The notes under the pieces are model-generated. The model did no database searches, was not told the DNA's origin, and saw only the letters and a program-made list of their open reading frames with translations. Shown here piece after piece: positions 57,507 to 64,000 of a stretch of 64,000 nt of DNA. The translations under genes were made by a program, and so were the position numbers. Positions within the stretch are counted from its first letter, which is position 1; the number at the start of each line of letters is the position of its first letter. The DNA comes from Ypsolopha sequella (taxonomy: Eukaryota; Arthropoda; Insecta; Lepidoptera; Ypsolophidae): positions 3,303,501 through 3,367,500 of the forward strand of contig OW203985.1 in assembly GCA_934047225.1 (NCBI GenBank), written 5' to 3'.

Positions 57507-57716
57507 GTAAGCTTTGGAAGTACCTATTTGACTATAGTAAGCTTTGGAAGTACCTATTTGACTATAGTAAGCTTTGGAAGTACCTATTTGACTATAGTAA
57601 GCTTTGGAAGTACCTATTTGACTATAGTAAGCTTTGGAAGTACCTATTTGACTATAGTAAGCTTTGGAAGTACCTATTTGACTATAGTAAGCTTTGGAAG
57701 TACCTATTTGACTATA
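57507..57716. repeat. 30-bp minisatellite, 7 copies (only in copy 2)
   Basis: Unit GTAAGCTTTGGAAGTACCTA + TTTGACTATA. Copy 1 has a single unit at 36151-36180, so this array arose after the copies diverged, or was lost in copy 1. As 30 is a multiple of three, the repeat yields an ORF with a 10-residue repeat; no function is implied. Confidence 0.95.
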
Positions 57717-58286
57717 CTAAGCCCCTTAAGTAAGTAATCTATATACAATACATATTTATTTTATTTGTTTGTACCACATACATTAAAACACATTCAATCA
57801 ATCATTATAGATTAGTATGTATTTTGACATGTAGATAATTTAATATTTAGGTAACATAAGAAATAAGTTATTTATTATATTATAGTCACTGACTAAATTT
57901 AGCAGCGCCCTTACAGGGTCCTTGTTTGATACTTATTATTCAAGACCTTTTGTACAACAAGAAAGCTAAATAAATTTTTATCTTATCTATTTTCTTTACA
58001 CCACCTACGCACCATCCTCTATTTTACATTATCTATCACCCAAAGGTTGTCTGGAAGAAATCTGTCAAACAATAAGACCACCCATTGTACCCTCTCTAAC
58101 ATATTTTATAACTTCTTTTGTTTCCGTGCACAATAAAGAGCATGTATGTTATGTTATAGATTTATCAGTAGGATATATATATTCTTAAGCATTGTAGGCG
58201 TCCACAGGCTGCTTCAGTGCAGACAGAACTCTTCATGCTGCTATATGTAGTCGATGAAATATACTGTGCTCACACACTAGGTGGTT

Positions 58287-58628
58287 CGGTCTCAGATTAA
58301 TAAAATTCATGAAACATATACCGCGTTCACACACAATGTGAATCGGTCTCAGATTGATAAAATTCATGAAACATATACCGCTTTCACACACAATGTGAAT
58401 CGGTCTCAGATTGATAAAATTCATGAAACATATACCGCGTTCACACACAATGTGAATCGGTCTCAGCTTGATAAAGTTCATGAAACATATACCGCGTTCG
58501 CACACAAGGTGGGTCGGTCTCAGATTGATAAAATTCATGAACCATATACCGCTTTCGCACACAAGGTGGGTCGGTCTCAGATTGATAAAATTCATTAAAC
58601 ATATACCGCATTCGCACACAAGGTGGGT
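58287..58628. repeat. 57-bp minisatellite, 6 copies (inside copy 2)
   Basis: Matches 36752-37093 with the same number of units and the same order of variant units. ORFs on both strands (58281-58598 and 58233-58619) mirror those in copy 1. Confidence 0.9.
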
Positions 58629-60182
58629 CGGTCTCAGATTGTAGTTGATGAAATACCGCGTTCACACTGTGAATCGGCCTCAGGCACCAACAGCAAATTC
58701 TAGTAAGAAAACAATCAATTACTTATACTGAACAGAGCTAAACCCTTAAACTTTTGCATTGTCCATCGCCTATATTTTATGTAAATATTTGTGTATCCAA
58801 TATATGCTTCAAATCAACTTCCAATACTTTCATTCCTCACTCACCATTATTTTATTTATTTATTTTTATTACAAGACATTTGCTACTGTTTGTTATATCA
58901 TAACAGGTGAGTCAGCCATTAAAAGTTAACTTGAAATTACTTGTTGAAAGTGTAACTGTAGGGTCCAAAAGCATAACTTCATTAACAAATACAAGGTTTA
59001 CTGGTCCTCAATAAAGAATTAATCAATACAATAGATTAAAATCCATAGCCAGAATGATAATAATAAAGAATGGTATTACCTCACTCTTCCTTGTGCATTT
59101 GGACACACTAAGTAATGAAAATATAAACATATACCCATACCACCATGTCGTCTGGTCGGTTTCACATTGATTTACACATTTCTCAAAACCTTAATGTTTC
59201 CAATATTTGTATTTTTGTTTACAGCTGTAACCCTCCTTGGCAGTACTTCAACAAAACTGAAAATAATTTCCTGAAAGTAAACCCTGAAAGTATGATATTG
59301 TGCACTCCCTCTTTATTATTGAATTTCCTCGATTTCACTCTTATAATGTGCATTCAAATTCTGAAAAATTACAACTTAAAGCCAATATACTGAAAATAAT
59401 CATTCTCAACTCCTTCACAGTGGTTAGTAGGAATTTCCTCCAATCAAAAACTCCATGCAGTTTTATTTTACTGACATTAAGAAAAACCTGAAAGTTATTT
59501 CCTGCAAGTGTGATCCTTGCACCATAACTGTATATTATAAATTTCCATTTATCTTTTTCACTCTTATTTCATGTGTGTTCACATTATATATTAAATTGTA
59601 GCTTCTAGTCAATATCCTTATTTGTTGTGTATCTCCAAAATTGTTTTCCAAGTAACATTATTGCATAAACTTATGGTCACTGGCTCAATTATGTCCATGC
59701 ATTTATTTCACCGAAGAAAATAAATATAATGATCAAACATTCCATGACATACAATCTCTGTATAACACTCCTTTCAAAGACACAAGCCTAGTATTACTCG
59801 ATCAATAAATTGATTCAGAATAATTTTCAGTAGGTATCACAGCATAATATCACAGCGTGAATATATTCCAGATTCCAGTCACAGATTTCCTTCAATACTC
59901 ACTTGCTTAATAACTCATGTTTGTTTATTTATTTTTGTATGTGTATCTCCAAAATTGTTTTCCAAGTAACATTATTGCATAAACTTATGGTCACTGGCTC
60001 ATAATAGATCATAAGTAGCAAATTACAGAAAATAATAATGATTTAAAAAATTTAAATTAAGCGCAAATGAGAAATATAAGAAAAGAAGTAAAATAAATAT
60101 AAAAAATACAATATTGATATCAAATTATAGGTATTAAAAAGATTATTGTAAAAATATATAGTTTGGTTATATTTAAATGTAT

Positions 60183-60412
60183 CTATTTCGAGAATTCCTT
60201 AAAAAACCATAAAAAATGCATGTCCTCCCCCTTATCTCCAAAACTGGTGGACCGAAAAATATGAAAAAAATCATGGTATTATGTGTTTACGTAAAGATTA
60301 CAGGAAAAATGAAGCGGTTGAGAAAATTACGAAAAAAATTACAAAATTAAATTTATCATCCACAATACGGAACCCTAGGTACGCGAGTCTGACTCGCACT
60401 TGGCCGGTTTTT
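60183..60412 (+). repeat. 'GGGTTCCGTACC' family, 3' half
   Basis: 'ccttaaaaaaccataaaaaa', 'caaaactggtggaccgaaaa', 'atacggaaccctaggtacgc', 'gagtctgactcgcacttggc' and a T-run. Its reverse is at 27791-28310. The ORF across it is chance. Confidence 0.6.
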
Positions 60413-61567
60413 TTTATTATTTATTTCATAAAACAGTTTTTAACTCAAGTTGGAGCAATACGGCGTTAGTGGTGCATCTCTAGCTTTAATAAAATTGTAT
60501 CAGATAGTTGATATAAAAGGGCGGCTTGCACCAATCTCTTAAAACTAGATTTAGTACCATTTAAACCCGATTTAAGCTTAAACCGAGTTTAACGTCTTGC
60601 ACCACATCGATTTGTGTCGTTAAATATTACCACCAGGGTAAGCTGCCTTTAAAGTAAGTGTTCGATCCTGAAAAGGGATAGTATAAGTTTACGCTTAGAT
60701 ATGAAGGGAGGACCATCGGTGACGAGGCCAATGTGAAACCACATAGTATGTGTAAATTATGTAAAAATTGTGACGTTTCATTTACTGTTCATTATTGACG
60801 CGTTTAAAATGATTTTTTGTTGCATTTTACTACGATAAACAGTAGTCATATTTTTTTAACTTACCTTCTTTAATTTAATAATCTGACTCCTACCACATCC
60901 CAACCTTACTAGCGTAGCTATCAGGTTAATATAAGCTCAATATGGATGTGAAATTACTAAGAATGCAAAGGGAGGATGGAGGCTATAATCACAACGATGA
61001 TGATCGTCTATTTAATACACACTTTCTCATTACTCGAACGAAATTGTCGAGTAACAATGCGAAACAATTCTTGATATTTGTCTCTTGATACTCGAATATA
61101 AATGATTAAGACAGAAAATGTATGCGAACCAATTAGCATGAATAAACGCGTAACCGCTCCTTGGAAATACCTTGTGTTGCGATTTTTACTAGAATATAAT
61201 TATTTCATCATTTTACATCTGGAATTTATTTTTATTTCCGCCGAATAATATTTCAATAGCTTGGAATAAGTAACGCGTCACGTAGAATTTCGCGACGAAC
61301 ATATGTATAAAATAGTTTTTTTCGGGGTTTTCAGAAAAACTGTTTTACGTAAGGAATAAAAACACTTTCATTTAGTAGATGAAAAAAGCCCTTAATTTTT
61401 ATGTTAAATTTATCTATGTATTTTCTCTCTAATCTGCTGAAATAAGAATTGAGCCTATTTTATTTTTCCTGTAACGTTGAACTTTTTCGCTTAGACGTTT
61501 ATTCGCGAGGGCCATCGATAAAATGGCCTCTATCAAAAGCTAATCATCTATAAAATCTATCAAAAGT
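60413..61567. other. Unannotated A+T-rich DNA
   Basis: No gene recognised. 'ggcggcttgcaccaatctct' near 60522 and 'cttgcaccacatcg' near 60594 hint at a decayed repeat with no set boundaries. Confidence 0.45.
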
Positions 61568-61632
61568 CTTTGCCATTGGACTTATTGTCCTGGATGGGTA
61601 ATAAAAAAAGTTGCTAGGGTAGGCCATACTCT
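61568..61632 (-). repeat. Fragment of the ~500-bp dispersed repeat
   Basis: Plus-strand text 'tttgccattggacttattgt', 'cctggatgggtaataaaaaa', 'gttgctagggtaggccatac' is complementary to the start of 50634-51115. Confidence 0.6.
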
Positions 61633-61982
61633 TAACTTTAAAGTTGCTACGCTTAGTAGCTTATGAAGTTGGCAGTCGTCAGCTGTACAGTACACAGCAT
61701 ATACTTGAATTTTTTTGCTGGTTTTAATATGAAGAATCGACAACGAATTGTTTAGTTCGGAAATCGGAAAACATAAAGTTGCTTATTATGTCTTCGGCAA
61801 TCGGCATCCCACCAGTCTAGTATAATCAAGCACAAGTGCTTTCAGTACGAAAATTCCATTATATCTATCAAATTCTTCGCAAATATCACCAAACAGTCGT
61901 TCCTAAAATACCAGACACAAACAAACGAATCGAACGTTATCCTATCCCATTATTTATTAAAACCTTATTTATTTTATTCTAG

Positions 61983-63090
61983 CGTAAGCCAAGGAAGCAA
62001 TTTAGGCCACTTGTGTTTCTAATAATGGTAAATGACCTTACGAATGTTGTCATGAACGCCGTTTACCTGCTATTTGCAGATGACCTCAAGTTGCTGTAAC
62101 TGTTGGTTGGGTATAAGGACCGCGATTCCGGCGCGTGCGCACAAATTCCGATAGCAGAAAAATCATATGATTGATTTAGAAAATTCCTTGTAAAATCACC
62201 TAAAATCTGCCGTAGCAAATTTTTCGCTCTTGTCAGAATAGCCGTGCAGGGATGATTGTGACAATCAGAAATTGCAACATGATATAAATAGAGTGGTGGA
62301 GGAAGTCGGGCGTCTAGGTTTATATTTTAACGTGGACAAGTGCGTTATGGTGACGTTCAGTCGAGCACATGCTCCACTCCAGTACCAGTACAGTATAGAT
62401 GGGAGGGACATGACCAGAATGAAGGGTATGTTTCCCGTAGACCACGAGACATGCAACTGTCTCGAAACGTCGGGCGTCCCCTTTTCGTAAAAAGGTAAAA
62501 ATTGATCGCGGTAGACCCGATTATATATATAATAATGTATGAGACCTTGGCGTACGCTCTACATATCAGATGTCTCGTTTCGAGACCAATAGAAGATGTC
62601 TGCAAGAAAGCTTTCAGAACGCTTGGCTTTGTTCTTCGGCAAACTCAGAGTTTCGACAGTTGGAGCAGTGAAACTGGAATCTGGAGCAAACTGGAATCTA
62701 ATGCGGTTGTTTGAGCTCCACATGAAACCAAATACAGCCTCATGTTAGAGCGTATACAAAACAAATTCTTCAGATTTTTGTAAGTAGGTATATGAAAATG
62801 TATGGGGTCTATCCTTAGAGTCCTTTTTACCTAACTACCTATTTGTTTTAGGTGTGGTAGGATACGACGAATAAACCAGATTGAAAGTAAGGAGCGAGAT
62901 TATGCTCTGACCGCTTATTAATTCAAGTGGTTACTGGTAGGATATGTAATCCCATTATACAGCTACTTTCGTCAATAACACGGGAGAGGATGAACCTTTG
63001 GGGAAGCTTCGTTGGTGATCACATTGATGTATTTTCGTTTTCATTGAGTCAGTTCACAAGAGCAGCATTTATAATTGCTTAGGTATAGGT
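61983..63090 (+). pseudogene. jockey-like LINE reverse transcriptase, broken
   Basis: The first trace (61990-62090) reads 'GSNLGPLVFLIMVNDL' and then 'LLFADDLKLL', containing the FADD catalytic motif of non-LTR reverse transcriptases. The second (62272-62425) reads '...GRLGLYFNVDKCVMVTFSRA'. A 106-base insertion at 62431-62536 follows, then 'DLGV' near 62543 and 'CKKAFRTLGFVLRQTQSF' near 62600-62655. Next comes 'YSLMLERIQNKFFRFLY' near 62730-62790. Later pieces near 62880-63050 ('RERMNLWGSFVGDHIDVFS') fit the C-terminal region. Frameshifts and stops separate them all. The part upstream of the catalytic core is missing, so this is a 5'-truncated, dead copy. Confidence 0.75.
62431..62536 (+). 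mobile_element. 106-bp retroposon-like insertion inside the LINE
   Basis: GTATG occurs on both sides (62426-62430 and 62537-62541), and joining the flanks over one GTATG brings the LINE trace back together apart from one base. The insert has the hairpin CGAGACA-TGCAAC-TGTCTCG (62445-62464) followed by AAACGTCGGG, with CCCG upstream as a possible outer stem. Near its end it has 'cgcggtagacccga', and it finishes in an A+T tail 'ttatatatataataat'. The tail and duplication suggest a 5'-truncated retroposon end. Confidence 0.6.
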
Positions 63091-63194
63091 ACTATCTTTA
63101 ATTTGTATTTTTTTTTTGTTTTGTTTTTATATTACACTCACTGATTTAGAACTGAGATTAAGTACACTAAGTATATTCTTTATTCTTTCACAAA

Positions 63195-63250
63195 AAGTTA
63201 TTCGTATTCACGAGTACTAAATCCAGTTTCCGGCGTCCGCAATATCCTTC
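63195..63250 (-). repeat. Family C MITE end fragment
   Basis: 'aaaaagttattcgtattcac' and 'aatccagtttccggcgtccg' match the right end of 8281-8608. Confidence 0.5.
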
Positions 63251-63252
63251 TA

Positions 63253-63620
63253 AGGGGGTATATCGTCAAAATCGACACTTTTTGAAGTTATTTATCTGCT
63301 GTTCAAAATAAATCCCAAGTTAATTAATGTAAGTACTATCAGAAACGTGATTCGAGGAATTTAATACGATATAGAAATAATTATTGAAATGAGTTCTAAA
63401 TTTACACTTTTTTTGATTTTCTGACAAATTGGGATAGCATACAGACATCAAAAATATTTATTTATACGCATTTTAACAATATGTACCTAAATTATTGGTT
63501 TTGTAAATTTTCATAACTATTTTAGTTCATTTTGTATTCATTTAATACCGACATTTTGTAAATTTTCTGTAATTCCGTCCCTCTTGCACTGCGGGTCTCT
63601 CCGCCTGGAGTTACGGGCTT
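63253..63620 (+). repeat. Dispersed repeat family E, copy 2
   Basis: 'taagggggtatatcgtcaaa', 'ttgaagttatttatctgctg', 'aattattgaaat', 'cttgcactgcgggtctctcc', 'gcctggagttacggg'; collinear with 21580-21995 on the same strand. Confidence 0.6.
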
Positions 63621-63635
63621 TCACAGCCGGATTGC

Positions 63636-63912
63636 AATTAATCAAAACAGAACACTTAATTTCAAAACTCACTCAATAGTTATTTTAACAAAATCTTATT
63701 ACCTACGTATTGTGTATGTTGCCATCGCAACGTATCCAAATATAGAAATTCTAAATTCTAATTTACAGAAACTATGGACACTGCGATGGCAGCATCTCAG
63801 AATAAGGAATTCCTTATTCTGAGGGCGGCATACACAATACTTAGGTAAGTAATAAGGTTTTGTTGAATAACTTAAGTGAATTTTGAATTTAAGTGTTCTA
63901 TTTCGATTAATT
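63636..63912. mobile_element. Foldback element with ~90-base arms
   Basis: Left arm 'aattaatcaaaacagaacac', 'aaaactcactcaatagttat', 'acgtattgtgtatgttgcc'; the right arm is its imperfect complement ending 'tctatttcgattaatt'. Toward the centre lies a perfect 22-base palindrome at 63799-63820 (half AGAATAAGGAA), and 'ttgccatcgca' pairs with 'tgcgatggcag'. Non-coding MITE or nested foldbacks. Confidence 0.7.
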
Positions 63913-64000
63913 AGAAAAAGGCGGGTTTTTCATAATACGGCTACGAAACTACTCTTAACACCCAGTATAGGTATACAGTTTCAAACACAACTCCTAAGAC
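63913..64000. other. Window end, unannotated
   Basis: Short A+T-rich end with nothing recognised. Confidence 0.5.

Larger units (their letters stand above)
53240..60001 (+). mobile_element. Non-coding LTR-type retroelement, copy 2 (3'-truncated)
   Basis: Collinear with 31878-38490. The 5' LTR is complete (53240-53464), but the copy stops at about 60001 in the second unit of the ~314-bp duplication, losing the last ~750 bases including the 3' LTR. Interior differences are about 1% in the part compared, plus indels: 38-bp array 7 units instead of 10, a 30-bp unit 7 instead of 1, and an ~88-base stretch at 56753-56840 absent from copy 1. The LTR has about 11 substitutions in 225, clearly more than the interior. 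Confidence 0.85.

Noticed and set aside
57432..57737. 101-codon ORF with 10-residue repeats
   Set aside because: Created by the 30-bp minisatellite; copy 1 has one unit and a different downstream frame.

Overview
This window is repeat-rich, A+T-rich animal DNA with no intact host gene that I can support. It looks lepidopteran (moth or butterfly). That is recognition, not a search: several dispersed repeats are ones I know as common in that order, including the family running from GGGTTCCGTACCC to GAGTCCGACTCGCACTTGGC, the 'ctggaagaaat...caataagaccgcc' LINE 3' tail, and the 'CGCCCGCGACTTCGTCTGCG' repeat. Long ORFs are absent. Almost every open frame above 60 codons is chance or sits inside a repeat.

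Layout. 1-12 kb: scattered small inverted-repeat elements (a TTAA-flanked MITE at 2201, foldbacks at 3533 and 5440, nested MITEs at 8281), SINE-like tRNA-derived pieces and retroposon tails. 12-31 kb: more foldbacks, the C-terminal end of a LINE reverse transcriptase (12591-12809, minus), an inverted pair of one repeat family whose second copy carries a 17-copy 24-bp array (24270-24677), a dead mariner transposase (29040-29930), and a LINE fragment split by a 306-bp MITE with a clean target duplication (30235-31170). 31878-39243: a complete 7.4-kb LTR-type element with identical 225-bp direct terminal repeats, 4-bp target duplication CTCG and no coding capacity. 39-45 kb: a dense cluster of foldback MITEs and repeat fragments. 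45257-49828: a hAT-like element that contains both a nested, inactivated hAT-like transposase copy and an 18-copy 92-bp satellite with a three-unit higher-order pattern. 52.6-53.1 kb: a CpG-rich promoter-like island, the only place that looks like a host gene start. 53240-60001: a second, 3'-truncated copy of the 7.4-kb LTR-type element with different minisatellite copy numbers. 60-64 kb: more dispersed repeats and a broken jockey-like LINE reverse transcriptase interrupted by a 106-bp insertion.

No genes work together here. The biology is that of transposable elements: insertion into one another, seeding of tandem arrays from element sequence, and copy-number change of arrays between sister copies. 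The most unusual items are the non-coding LTR-type element with internal variable-number arrays and the satellite-bearing hAT-like element.
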